The notes under the pieces: generated by a model | What the model saw: only the letters and a program-made list of their open reading frames with translations | The model's database searches: none | Told to the model about the DNA's origin: nothing | Position numbers and translations under genes: made by a program | Virus record (IMG/VR): IMGVR_UViG_3300022896_000001 | Span: 1 to 58,395 of that record | Reading direction: 5' to 3' (one strand) | Length of the DNA: 58,395 nucleotides | Source of the DNA: a virus | Shown: piece after piece, positions 7,484 through 14,409 of the stretch | Position numbering within the stretch: position 1 is the stretch's first letter | Layout: every line of letters starts with the position of its first letter

Positions 7484-8860
7484 GGGGTCTCTCCTGGTCG
7501 TGGTGATGACGTGCGATTCGTGGTGTTCGTGCTGTTCAGGGGGGTGAGGTGAGGCATGAGGTGAGGGGTGAGGTGGAGGTGAGGGCTTGCCCTTGTCGTG
7601 GTCTCTGGGCCAGGCGTAGTCGTCGACCGTGGACTGGCCGGGCCACACGTAGTCGTCGGCGGTCTGGCCGGGCCACCAGTCGGGCATCGGGTCGGTCTCG
7701 CCCTCGTCGATGCCCGTGGTGAACTTCTTCGGCGGGCCGGGCTTGAACGGGGTCCGGAGCGCGTCGGCCACGGCGTGCCCGTCGACGGCGCGGACCTGGT
7801 TGCCGACGAACGTGGCGAACCCGGAGTACGCGCTGCGGGCTCCGCGGCCGACCAAGCGCCACGCGCCGGACGAGTCCGACGACGAGCCGTGGCCCTTGCT
7901 GCCGCCTCCCGACCCTCCCTTGCTCCCGCCCTTGCCCTTGCCGCCGCCGTTGCCTCCGGACTTGCCGCCGCCGCGGGAGCCTCCCGGCGAGCCCTTGCCC
8001 CTCCCGCCCGACGGCCTCCCGCCTCCCGTGCCGGGGCTCCCGAGCCTCCCGCCCGACACCCGGTTCAGCAGGCTCCTGCCGCGCCCGCGGGACGAGGTGC
8101 TCCCGCCTCCCGTGCCACCCTTGCTCCCACCCTTGCCCGGCCCCTTGCCGGGAGCCCTCCCGCCGGACCTCCCGCCCGACCTCCCGGTGGAGCCGTGAGC
8201 CGACCGGGCTCCCGAGACGCCACGCGGGAGGAACCTTCCGAGGCTCCCGCCCGACGACCTCCCGCCCGACCGGGAGCCTCCCGACCGGGCACCGGACCGG
8301 GAGGACAGGAGGCCGCGCGCCTTGCCCAGGAGGCCACCCCGCCGGGAGGCTCCCGGGAGCCCTCCCGCCGTGCGCCTCCCGCCGGGAGCTCCCGCCTTGG
8401 CCGGGAACCTCCCGCCCGTGAGGCTGCGAAGCCGGGAGGCGAACCTCCCGTTGCGGGCGCGCGCCAGCCCGGACCTCCCGCGGCCTCCCGCCGACCGCAG
8501 CGCACGGCCGAGGCGGGTCCCGCCCAGCGCGCGGCCGAGCCGACCCGCGCCCGCCCGACGCCCGCCACGGCCGCGGGCCAGCTGCCAGCCCAGCGCCCCC
8601 AGCCCGGCCAGCAGCACCAAGCCGCCGAGGATCAAGCCGAGGGAAGGGCTGGCCAGCGACGACACCACCACCGCGGCAACCACAAGCAGCGGCACGCCGA
8701 GCCGGAGCAGCGCGGTGGCCAGCGGGACACCGGTGGTGCCGAACGTCGGCAGACCCTCCGGCTCGTCGACCGGCGACGCGGGTGCAGCGGCTGGCGAGGT
8801 CGGTGCGGGCCGAGGGCTCAGGGTGAGCGGGGGCCGCGGCGGCGGGGTCGGGGTGCTCAT
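7193..8860 (-). CDS. Gly/Arg/Ser-rich membrane protein of the transfer operon
   Basis: 555 residues in one open frame, ATG at 8860. It starts with a Pro-rich cytoplasmic stretch and two hydrophobic helices (LGVPLLVVAAVVVSSLA; LGLILGGLVLLAGLGALGW, about residues 52-90). A long low-complexity region rich in G, R, S and K follows (about 95-330), then a more ordered segment, a His/Pro-rich linker and a coiled-coil-like end. Its DNA carries the dense GGGAG/CTCCC array, including unusual AGG Arg codons in repeated Gly-Arg steps. Start coupled to the gene ending at 8857. A good internal SD and ATG at 7483 suggests the last 96 residues can also be made separately. Function unknown; position implies a role in transfer. 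Confidence 0.7.
   Translation of the reverse strand: MSTPTPPPRPPLTLSPRPAPTSPAAAPASPVDEPEGLPTFGTTGVPLATALLRLGVPLLVVAAVVVSSLASPSLGLILGGLVLLAGLGALGWQLARGRGGRRAGAGRLGRALGGTRLGRALRSAGGRGRSGLARARNGRFASRLRSLTGGRFPAKAGAPGGRRTAGGLPGASRRGGLLGKARGLLSSRSGARSGGSRSGGRSSGGSLGRFLPRGVSGARSAHGSTGRSGGRSGGRAPGKGPGKGGSKGGTGGGSTSSRGRGRSLLNRVSGGRLGSPGTGGGRPSGGRGKGSPGGSRGGGKSGGNGGGKGKGGSKGGSGGGSKGHGSSSDSSGAWRLVGRGARSAYSGFATFVGNQVRAVDGHAVADALRTPFKPGPPKKFTTGIDEGETDPMPDWWPGQTADDYVWPGQSTVDDYAWPRDHDKGKPSPPPHPSPHASPHPPEQHEHHESHVITTTRRDPMTVAVTDFANHFENLTEESTAAERKNALNEAASDASARHLALVQEAERLRADARAAAKFPDRVTELNAKAAALEGDAEKNRLLSAHFTSRSAEQAD
7543..7584. repeat. GGTGAGGTGAGG repeat cluster upstream of the translocase
   Basis: GGTGAGGTGAGG at 7543-7554, TGAGGTGAGGGG at 7557-7568, then GGTGAGGTGG and GAGGTGAGG to 7584, all in one orientation. 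Same motif as at 4951-5041. On the minus strand it encodes a Pro/His/Ser linker. Confidence 0.7.
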
Positions 8861-9271
8861 CCGGTCTGCTCCCGGTGCTCCTGCTCGGCGGCCTCGACGA
8901 ACTTCTTCGCCCGGGACGCCCCGATCCCGAGAGCCTTCTTCACGCGGTCGGCGGTCGGGAGCTCCCGGTGCTCCTGCTCCCAGGAAGCGATGAACTCCCG
9001 GATGTCCTCGTCGGAGCGGGAGGCCCTCATCGGGAGCACCTGGTGCTCCCGCCCCAGGGAGGCTCCCGGCTCTGCGGCAGCCTCCCGGTCGGGCTCCCGC
9101 TCGGCGGGCGGGAGCACCACGGGAGCTCCCGGCGGGAGCACGACGGCGGGAGCTTCGGGAGCCTCCTGCTTGCCGGGAGCCGGGACGCGGGCCATCACGG
9201 TCGAAGCGGGAGCCTGCTGCTCCACGGCGGGCGGGAGCACCTCCTCCTGCTCCGGGACGGCGGGAGCCTCC
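7904..9271. repeat. dense GGGAG/CTCCC motif array across two genes
   Basis: By hand I count about 58 copies of CTCCC or GGGAG in two blocks: 7904-8495 (about 36, mostly CTCCC on plus) and 8955-9271 (about 22, both orientations mixed). Roughly 4 would be expected in that length at 70% GC. Several form inverted pairs, e.g. GGGAGCTCCC near 8383, 8957 and 9121. The motif falls in several codon phases (GGG AGG, CGG GAG, CTC CCG, GCT CCC) and relies on codons that are rare at this GC (AGG, GCT, GGA). That argues for selection on DNA rather than on protein. FtsK/TraB-type motors read short repeated motifs, so a translocase recognition or clt-like role is my leading idea. Confidence 0.8.
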
Positions 9272-9735
9272 CGGACCGGCTCATCGTCCGCGCGGAGCAT
9301 GTGCAGCAAGGCCGCGGTCATCCCGACGATCGCGATCGGCAGGCACGCCACCCCGACCACGATCTGCCACGGCGCCACGCGCTGCCCGAACGTCTCCAAG
9401 AGGTGGTACGCCACCTGGCCCAGCGCGCCGAGCACGAGGGCGGTGATCCCGGAGACCATCGCGAACGTGCGGGTGCGGTCCGACATCGGCCGGGACGACA
9501 GCCACACCCCGAGCGCGTAGGCCGCGTAGGCCTCGATCCCGAGCGGGAGGGTGATCGCGGAGTTGATGACGAACTCGTCGGCGATGCCGGGCAGGAGCTT
9601 GACGGGGCCGAACCCGGCCTTCTCGCCGAGGCCGACCCACCCGGACCAGGTCGCGACGAACGCGGGCGCGGCGATGGCGATGAGCGGCCAGCGTCGGGCT
9701 CGCCCGTCAGCGGGGGTGGGCTTGGATCCGAACAT
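8857..9735 (-). CDS. DUF2637-like membrane protein with C-terminal HTH
   Basis: 292 residues; ATG at 9735 after GGGAGA. The first about 150 residues have four hydrophobic helices (WPLIAIAAPAFVATWSGW; INSAITLPLGIEAYAAYALG; FAMVSGITALVLGALGQVAYHLL; IVVGVACLPIAIVGMTAALLHML), matching the DUF2637 membrane proteins of Streptomyces plasmids and AICEs. A Pro/Glu/Ala linker follows, then a small HTH (SDEDIREFIASWEQEHRELPTADRVKKALGI, about 240-280). The linker DNA is full of GCT CCC, CTC CCG and GGA GCT codons that form the motif array. Overlaps the next gene by four bases. Probably a membrane partner of the translocase. Confidence 0.8.
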   Translation of the reverse strand: MFGSKPTPADGRARRWPLIAIAAPAFVATWSGWVGLGEKAGFGPVKLLPGIADEFVINSAITLPLGIEAYAAYALGVWLSSRPMSDRTRTFAMVSGITALVLGALGQVAYHLLETFGQRVAPWQIVVGVACLPIAIVGMTAALLHMLRADDEPVREAPAVPEQEEVLPPAVEQQAPASTVMARVPAPGKQEAPEAPAVVLPPGAPVVLPPAEREPDREAAAEPGASLGREHQVLPMRASRSDEDIREFIASWEQEHRELPTADRVKKALGIGASRAKKFVEAAEQEHREQTG

Positions 9736-9758
9736 GGTGAAGGTCTCCCAGTGGTGGG

Positions 9759-10253
9759 TCAGAGGAGGCGGGCGAGGTCGCGGCCAGACACGAAGCCGTC
9801 CTCCAGCAGAGCTGCGGCCATCGCCTCGACCGCACCCCACTGCTCGACGAGCAGGTCGTAGCTCCAGGCGTAGGCCGCGTCGACGGTCAACGCGGTGAGA
9901 CGGACCAGGTCGCGGACCTTGCCCGCGTCGGAGGGGTTGTCGTACACGGCGGCCCGGCGTCGGGACTTGAAGCTGCCCCCGCAGACCGCGGCGGTCCACA
10001 GCGCTTCGGCGTCGATCCCGGCCGCGGCGATGAGCTGGTCGTCGGTGTCGTCGTAGTCCTTGGCGTCGACGAACCCTTCGACGGACCACGAGGTGAAGAA
10101 GAAGCCGGAGCGGACGGTGGTGATGCTGGCGCTGACGACGGGCAGCTCTCGTGCGAACGCGGCGAGGGCGTGCCCGGCCTCGTGGTGGGCTGCGCGTTCG
10201 CGTTGCAGTTGGAGTTGCTGCTGTTTGCCTGAGGTGAGCACGCCCGGGAGCAT
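9759..10253 (-). CDS. HEAGH zinc-peptidase-like protein
   Basis: 164 residues. An HEAGHALAAFA helix at residues 24-34 is the zinc-binding motif of FtsH/M41-type peptidases (HExxH). No AAA+ domain is present, so it is not an FtsH. The rest is mixed alpha/beta with a possible third ligand unassigned. Lies in the transfer operon between the DUF2637-like gene and small genes. Could process an operon protein or be a non-catalytic structural relative; I cannot tell which. Confidence 0.72.
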   Translation of the reverse strand: MLPGVLTSGKQQQLQLQRERAAHHEAGHALAAFARELPVVSASITTVRSGFFFTSWSVEGFVDAKDYDDTDDQLIAAAGIDAEALWTAAVCGGSFKSRRRAAVYDNPSDAGKVRDLVRLTALTVDAAYAWSYDLLVEQWGAVEAMAAALLEDGFVSGRDLARLL

Positions 10254-10289
10254 GGCGGGACCTTCCAGTTGGAGACGACTTGGTGAGGG

Positions 10290-10338
10290 CCCGGTCGGGG
10301 CGGGGTCTTCTTGGCGGACGGCGCCCGCCCCGACCGGG
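10290..10338 (-). terminator. hairpin after the 10341-10607 gene
   Basis: Perfect 15-bp stem CCCGGTCGGGGCGGG (10290-10304) with CCCGCCCCGACCGGG (10324-10338), 19-nt loop. It may cut expression between the promoter-proximal small genes and the rest of the operon. Confidence 0.8.
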
Positions 10339-10340
10339 GG

Positions 10341-10607
10341 CTAGAGGGTGGAGGCGTCCGCGGCGGCGAGCAGCAGACCCGTCTCGGCGAGGCCGCGGTA
10401 CGTCCCGGCGAGCTCGGTCAGGATCGACACGCGGGCCTGGATCCGCGACTCGTTTGCGTAGAGGCCTTGGGCTTCGATGGCGGCGTGGCGGGCCAGGGTG
10501 ACCGCGGCTGCCTGGTTCTCTTCCGGGTTGGTCGGGGGCTGGTCGGCGAGGCTCTTGAGGTAGGCGCTGACGTGGCCGAGGGGGCGACTGGTGTGGGTGG
10601 TGTTCAT
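10341..10607 (-). CDS. hypothetical 88-residue helical protein
   Basis: ATG overlaps the upstream TGA (ATGA). Helical, Ala/Leu-rich product (AAAVTLARHAAIEAQGLYANESRIQARVSIL). Followed by a strong hairpin. Function unknown; regulatory small genes are typical upstream of tra in AICEs. Confidence 0.65.
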   Translation of the reverse strand: MNTTHTSRPLGHVSAYLKSLADQPPTNPEENQAAAVTLARHAAIEAQGLYANESRIQARVSILTELAGTYRGLAETGLLLAAADASTL

Positions 10608-10756
10608 TCCTTCGGTCCCAGCGTCTTGGCGACGGCGATCATCAGGGCGGGGTCCTCCTTGAAGGCGTCGAGGACCAGGTCGTTGAGGCGCTGGATGCGC
10701 CGGGAGAGATTGGCCACGGCCACGGCCACGGGGTCGGGTTGCTTGTCGGCGCTCAC
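10604..10756 (-). CDS. hypothetical 50-residue protein
   Basis: GTG at 10756 chosen for GGAGA upstream; the longer frame from 10867 begins with low-complexity Pro/Thr shadow sequence. Amphipathic product (VAVANLSRRIQRLNDLVLDAFKED). Function unknown. Confidence 0.55.
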   Translation of the reverse strand: MSADKQPDPVAVAVANLSRRIQRLNDLVLDAFKEDPALMIAVAKTLGPKE

Positions 10757-10790
10757 GGTGTTCTCCGGTTCTGTGCGGGTGTCCTGAAGG

Positions 10791-10976
10791 TCAGTCCAGG
10801 ACGGTGACGGGGTGGTCCGGGGTGGCGGTGTAGTCGCCGCCGGTGGTGATGACGAGGAGGTCGCCATCCAGGTAGGGGGAGTCGCCGACGAGCAGGACGT
10901 GGGCGGTGTTGCCGCCGTCGGGGTTGATGATGCTGTCCCCTGCGTTGAGGTCTGCGGCGGTCTTGGTGCTGGTCAC
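10791..10976 (-). CDS. hypothetical 61-residue protein, first gene of the transfer operon
   Basis: GTG at 10976 with CAGGAGC upstream. Small beta-rich product (AGDSIINPDGGNTAHVLLVGDSPYLDGDLLVITTGGDY). First gene of the minus-strand operon, divergent from the GntR gene, so probably a direct target of that regulator. Function unknown. Confidence 0.6.
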   Translation of the reverse strand: MTSTKTAADLNAGDSIINPDGGNTAHVLLVGDSPYLDGDLLVITTGGDYTATPDHPVTVLD

Positions 10977-11024
10977 GGGTGCTCCTGCGTGGTTGACGGG
11001 TTGCGGTGTGTGCCCGGGCTAGGA

Positions 11025-11054
11025 TTGCAGACTTAGCTGTGCGCCTGCAAGTAT
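11025..11054 (+). promoter_or_regulatory. candidate promoter of the GntR-type regulator
   Basis: TTGCAG (11025-11030), 18-bp spacer, AAGTAT (11049-11054), about 30 bp before the regulator ATG. The 107-bp divergent region (10977-11083) must also hold the promoter of the minus-strand operon, which I cannot place with confidence. Confidence 0.45.
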
Positions 11055-11083
11055 GGTGCCACGAGTTGACCCGAAGGATGGCG

Positions 11084-11902
11084 ATGACCCAACCGGCCGA
11101 CGACCTCACCGCACACCTGCGGGAGCAGATCACCACTGGTGAGCTCGCTCCAGGGGACCGCCTGCCCACCGTCAAAGCCGCCCAAGACCTCTGGCGTGTC
11201 GGCGAGTCCGTCGTCCGGACCGCCTACCGCACACTGGCCGCCGAGGGCCTGGTCCGCGGGTCGCACGGCCGCGGCACGGTCGTGCTCGGCCCCGCGCTGA
11301 TCCGCATCGCCCGGCACCGGGCGATGTTCCGGGACCGGCTCGGCTACTACTTCGACCCCGAGGGCCAAGACCTGCGGCTAGTCGGGAAGCCCACCGTCGA
11401 GGTACTGCCCGCGTCCCCGGACATCGCACTCCGCCTGCAAGTGCCGCCAGGGTCGCCGGTGGTGGTGCGGGATCGGGTGCTCGGCAGGCCGGGCACGAAA
11501 CGGACCCGGCCGACGCCTCTGCAAATCGCAACCAGCTACCTGCCCGGCTGGCTCCACGCAGTGCTCCCGATCATCGGCGAGCCGATCACTGGGCCAGGTG
11601 GGATCTACGACCGGATCGAGGAGCACTTCGGGCGGCCGTTGGCGGATCCGGTGGAGGCGCAGGGGGCGGTGTCCGCGACGGCCGCCGAGGCGAAGCGACT
11701 GAACGTCCCGGCTGGGGCGGCACTGGTCCGGATCGCGCGGACGACCGCGCTGGAGGACGGGCGGCCGGTCGAGGTGAACGACACCCGCATGGACGGTGCC
11801 CGGTTCGAGACGGTGATCGTGCTGGCACGCGACGAGTCGGCAGGGTGGCCGCCGGACCCAGCTGTGGAATCACCCGTAGCACCAAGCGAGGAGAACGACT
11901 GA
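11084..11902 (+). CDS. GntR/HutC-family regulator, KorSA/TraR-like
   Basis: 272 residues; ATG at 11084 preferred over 11078 because GAAGGA then has proper spacing. N-terminal winged helix (LTAHLREQITTGELAPGDRLPTVKAAQDL..., ESVVRTAYRTLAAEGLVRGSHGRGTVV, residues about 5-72) and a C-terminal UTRA-like ligand domain (about 100-250). KorSA of pSAM2 and TraR-type regulators of Streptomyces plasmids belong to this family and repress transfer genes. Being divergent from the transfer operon fits the same job. Followed by a terminator. Confidence 0.9.
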   Translation: MTQPADDLTAHLREQITTGELAPGDRLPTVKAAQDLWRVGESVVRTAYRTLAAEGLVRGSHGRGTVVLGPALIRIARHRAMFRDRLGYYFDPEGQDLRLVGKPTVEVLPASPDIALRLQVPPGSPVVVRDRVLGRPGTKRTRPTPLQIATSYLPGWLHAVLPIIGEPITGPGGIYDRIEEHFGRPLADPVEAQGAVSATAAEAKRLNVPAGAALVRIARTTALEDGRPVEVNDTRMDGARFETVIVLARDESAGWPPDPAVESPVAPSEEND

Positions 11903-11973
11903 TGTCCCGGCTGCTGCCCTAGCCGGCTACTGTCCCTCGTGGAGCGGAACTCCCCCCGACGCTCCGTCCTCAA

Positions 11974-12003
11974 GCTGCCCCCGCGCTCCCCTGCGGGGGC
12001 AGC
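11974..12003 (+). terminator. hairpin after the GntR-type gene
   Basis: 11-bp perfect stem GCTGCCCCCGC / GCGGGGGCAGC, 8-nt loop, 72 bp after the regulator stop. Confidence 0.8.
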
Positions 12004-12047
12004 GCTATGTCGTCACCGCGGCTTGCCGGTCCACACGAGACAGTTCC

Positions 12048-12080
12048 GTGTATCGCCACCTACTGTGGAACGCGATACAC
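12048..12080. promoter_or_regulatory. inverted repeat, candidate operator
   Basis: Perfect 9-bp arms GTGTATCGC (12048-12056) and GCGATACAC (12072-12080) separated by 15 bp, 34 bp before the ATG at 12114. Unlike the other operators in the window. I cannot define a convincing promoter around it. Confidence 0.5.
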
Positions 12081-12113
12081 CACCGCCACGCCGCCGCCGC
12101 TTGTGAGGTCCCC

Positions 12114-12458
12114 ATGATCGAGCCCGTTTCCGTCGACCGCACGCTGGTCTTAGTCCCCAACGACCAGGCCGAGGCGATGGCCATACCGCCGGGCTCCTCC
12201 CGCATCGAGGTCGCGAACAGGCTCGGGCAACTGGTCGACCTCGCGCCGCTCATCCACGCGACCTGGGCCCTCATCGCCGAAGAGGTGACCGTCGCCGCCC
12301 GCGCCTGGACCGAGGCGCTACGCAACGTCGAAGGCCTCCCCGAGGTGCCGCCGACCGACCCGAGAGCCCGCGCGCTGTGGCTGCGTCAGCGTCGTGGCAC
12401 CGGTCCGGTCCGGCAGCGTTGTGCCCCGCGCTCGCTCGTTCCAGGGCGTGCCAGATGA
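12114..12458 (+). CDS. hypothetical 114-residue protein
   Basis: ATG follows TGAGGTCCCC. The N-terminal part is ordered (VSVDRTLVLVPNDQAEAMAIPPGSSRIEVANRL), with an Arg-rich tail. Stop overlaps the next ATG. No family recognised. First gene of a plus-strand run to 14696. Confidence 0.65.
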   Translation: MIEPVSVDRTLVLVPNDQAEAMAIPPGSSRIEVANRLGQLVDLAPLIHATWALIAEEVTVAARAWTEALRNVEGLPEVPPTDPRARALWLRQRRGTGPVRQRCAPRSLVPGRAR

Positions 12459-13078
12459 GCCTTCTGTGCACGCACCCGGACTGCGCACCCCGACCCACAC
12501 CCCGCCCGGCCGCTGACGGCACCCGCGTCTGCCAGCCCCACACCGACCAGTTCCTCGGCCACTGCACCCTGATCCCTGACCTGTGGGCCCCGTTCCTCGA
12601 CGACGACGCCCTGATCCCCGTCAAGAGCGGCGGCGGCCGCGCGGCCCCAGGGATCGCGCTGTCCGCGCCGATCAACCTCACCGTGTTCGCCATGCTCGAC
12701 CCCCGCACCTCGTGGGCCGAGCCCGGCGATCTCCTCAACCCGCCACGGGCGCTCGGGGAGATCGCGGCACAGGCCCTGCTCGACGCGACGGGCCAGCTAC
12801 GCAGCATCGGGGGGTTCAGCGTCGCCGAGTCGTGCCAGATCCTCGGACGCTCGCAGCTGACCCGCTGGGCCCTCGCGCAGGAGTGGGCTGGGCGGATGTG
12901 CTGGACCGTCGGCTTGGTCTACCAACTGCTCGCCGGGCTGTCGGGGGAGCACCGGCCCCGCGCGGTCGGCGACTGCCCGGACTGCCCCGGACGACTCCGG
13001 CCGATCCCCACCGGCGCACGGTGCGGGGCCTGCGGGCACACCGTGGGCGGCTTCCAACTCCTCGGGAGGACAGCGTGA
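12455..13078 (+). CDS. hypothetical protein with two zinc-ribbon-like ends
   Basis: 207 residues. N-terminal CTHPDC ... CQPHTDQ and C-terminal CPDCPGRLRPIPTGARCGACG form probable zinc sites around a helical middle. ATGA overlap with the previous gene. Similar proteins occur in actinobacterial phages; function unknown. Confidence 0.75.
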   Translation: MSLLCTHPDCAPRPTPRPAADGTRVCQPHTDQFLGHCTLIPDLWAPFLDDDALIPVKSGGGRAAPGIALSAPINLTVFAMLDPRTSWAEPGDLLNPPRALGEIAAQALLDATGQLRSIGGFSVAESCQILGRSQLTRWALAQEWAGRMCWTVGLVYQLLAGLSGEHRPRAVGDCPDCPGRLRPIPTGARCGACGHTVGGFQLLGRTA

Positions 13079-13287
13079 GCGACCGGAGTTGGATCAACAC
13101 GCCGTTGGCCGACATCGCACGGCAGCTGGTTGCGGACGCCACTGCTCAGCTGCCGGTCGGCTCGCGCCTCATCCCCGACGACGCCGTGGTCGTGGTGCGG
13201 CAGAACAGCGTGGAGGTCCGAGTGCACGCACCGAACCCCTACGGCAAGCGCCTCCCTGGCTACCCCGAGGCGGTGCCCCGTGGATGA
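13075..13287 (+). CDS. hypothetical 70-residue protein
   Basis: GTG in a GTGA overlap. Product SWINTPLADIARQLVADATAQLPVGSRLIPDDAVVVVRQNSVEVRVHAPNPYG..., no recognised domain. Its end (VPRG/GTGGATGA) repeats the start context of the next two genes. Confidence 0.6.
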   Translation: MSDRSWINTPLADIARQLVADATAQLPVGSRLIPDDAVVVVRQNSVEVRVHAPNPYGKRLPGYPEAVPRG

Positions 13288-13645
13288 CCAGATCGTTCGA
13301 CTCACCTGGGACGGCAAGCTCGTCACCGCGCCCGCAGGCACGAACAAGTGCGCGCAGACGGTCGGCCGACCTCACTGGTCCGACTTGACCCACCGCCTCG
13401 CCTACGCCGACAACCCCGGCCCGATGGTCCAACTCCTGACCGGGTGTGGACATCGTGCGCACCGCTTCGTGCTGGAGACCGAGGGGAAGCAAGTCGACTG
13501 CCCGAACTGTCTGGCGAACGGCGAGCTCGCGGCAGACCTCGAAGAGGGGCTGGCGCAGGCCCGAGCAGGCGACACGGTGCCCGCCGAGACGATCGCCGAT
13601 GACCTCCAGCGGCGGCGAGAAGCTGGCGAGGACCCCCGTGGATGA
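13280..13645 (+). CDS. hypothetical 121-residue zinc-knuckle protein
   Basis: GTG inside the end of the previous gene. CGHRAHRF ... DCPNCLAN (residues about 55-80) looks like a zinc site. C-terminal helical region. Function unknown. Confidence 0.65.
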   Translation: MDDQIVRLTWDGKLVTAPAGTNKCAQTVGRPHWSDLTHRLAYADNPGPMVQLLTGCGHRAHRFVLETEGKQVDCPNCLANGELAADLEEGLAQARAGDTVPAETIADDLQRRREAGEDPRG

Positions 13646-13940
13646 CGCCGTCGCGCAGCAGCTGATCGAGGACATGGCGGCGAAGTGGGTCGCGGACACG
13701 ACGCTGGAGCTGCCGTCCAGCCTGCCCCCTGCACCCATCGACCCGGTCGAGATGCTCAGGGAGGTGGACCGGCTGCTAGACCGGCTCCCGATCGTGGTGT
13801 GCTCCGCCGAGGACGAGCAACGCGTCCGCGCATCGATCCCGTGGGACGCCCCGATGCGCGTGCAGGTCGACAGCCAGTTCGCCGCGCCGGGCACGGCGTA
13901 CGTGATCAACCCGGAGGGACTGCTCCCATGGACGACCTAG
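13638..13940 (+). CDS. hypothetical 100-residue protein
   Basis: GTG overlaps the previous stop (GTGGATGA). Product MDDAVAQQLIEDMAAKWVADTTLELP... with no clear motif. N-terminal pattern resembles that of the 13075 product (ADIARQLVADATAQLP), so the two may be distant duplicates. Confidence 0.6.
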   Translation: MDDAVAQQLIEDMAAKWVADTTLELPSSLPPAPIDPVEMLREVDRLLDRLPIVVCSAEDEQRVRASIPWDAPMRVQVDSQFAAPGTAYVINPEGLLPWTT

Positions 13941-14209
13941 TGGTGTGGCTGCGCGCCCAGATCGCTGCTGCCGAGGCCAGCGCTCGCACCGACGAGTGGA
14001 ACCGCCCCCACGGGTCACGCTGCGGCATCACGGCCGACAACCTCCCGGAGTGCGACTGCGACTACTGGAAGACCGTGCTGGCCCAGTGCGAGGCGCACGA
14101 GATGGTCCTGAGACTGGCTGAAACCGTGTATGTCGGCTATGCCGCAGTCCGCGCTGTCGGCTTGGCCTACCAGCACAACCCCGGCTACCGCGAGGAGTGG
14201 AAGCCGTGA
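13928..14209 (+). CDS. DUF6221-like phage protein
   Basis: 93 residues. The pattern DDLVVWLRAQI near the start, LAQCEAHEMVLRLAE in the middle and the end AYQHNPGYREEWKP fits the DUF6221 proteins of actinobacterial phages. Unknown function; family call from motif memory. Confidence 0.72.
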   Translation: MDDLVVWLRAQIAAAEASARTDEWNRPHGSRCGITADNLPECDCDYWKTVLAQCEAHEMVLRLAETVYVGYAAVRAVGLAYQHNPGYREEWKP

Positions 14210-14409
14210 TGACCCTCGCGCCGCGCTGGTCGGAGTCCAGTGGCGAAACGCCCATCCAGCACTGGCGGCGAACCCATCCCGGCGTGGACCTGGAGCGTTG
14301 GGTGGTCGCGTGGTCTGCGCTGGACAGCATTCAGTCGGACTGGGAGTACCGCAACGGGGCGCTCGCCCTGCCGGAGAAGTACACGGGCCAGCGCGGGTGG
14401 TGGCTGTGA
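14209..14409 (+). CDS. hypothetical 66-residue protein
   Basis: ATG overlaps the previous TGA (TGATG); a GTG three bases earlier is an alternative. Trp-rich product (WRRTHPGVDLERWVVAWSALDSIQSDWEYR). No family recognised. Confidence 0.55.
   Translation: MTLAPRWSESSGETPIQHWRRTHPGVDLERWVVAWSALDSIQSDWEYRNGALALPEKYTGQRGWWL

Noticed and set aside
5036-7552. 838-codon open frame on the plus strand
   Set aside because: Antisense to the translocase gene, which has clear Walker motifs; the plus frame gives low-information His/Arg/Gly sequence.
7598-9520. 640-codon open frame on the plus strand
   Set aside because: Antisense to the Gly-rich and DUF2637-like genes; Ala/Pro/Arg-rich shadow created by the CTCCC array.
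10993-11026. Promoter TTGACG...TAGGAT before the GntR-type gene
   Set aside because: Spacer of 21 bp is too long; the TTGCAG/AAGTAT pair nearby fits better, though still weakly.
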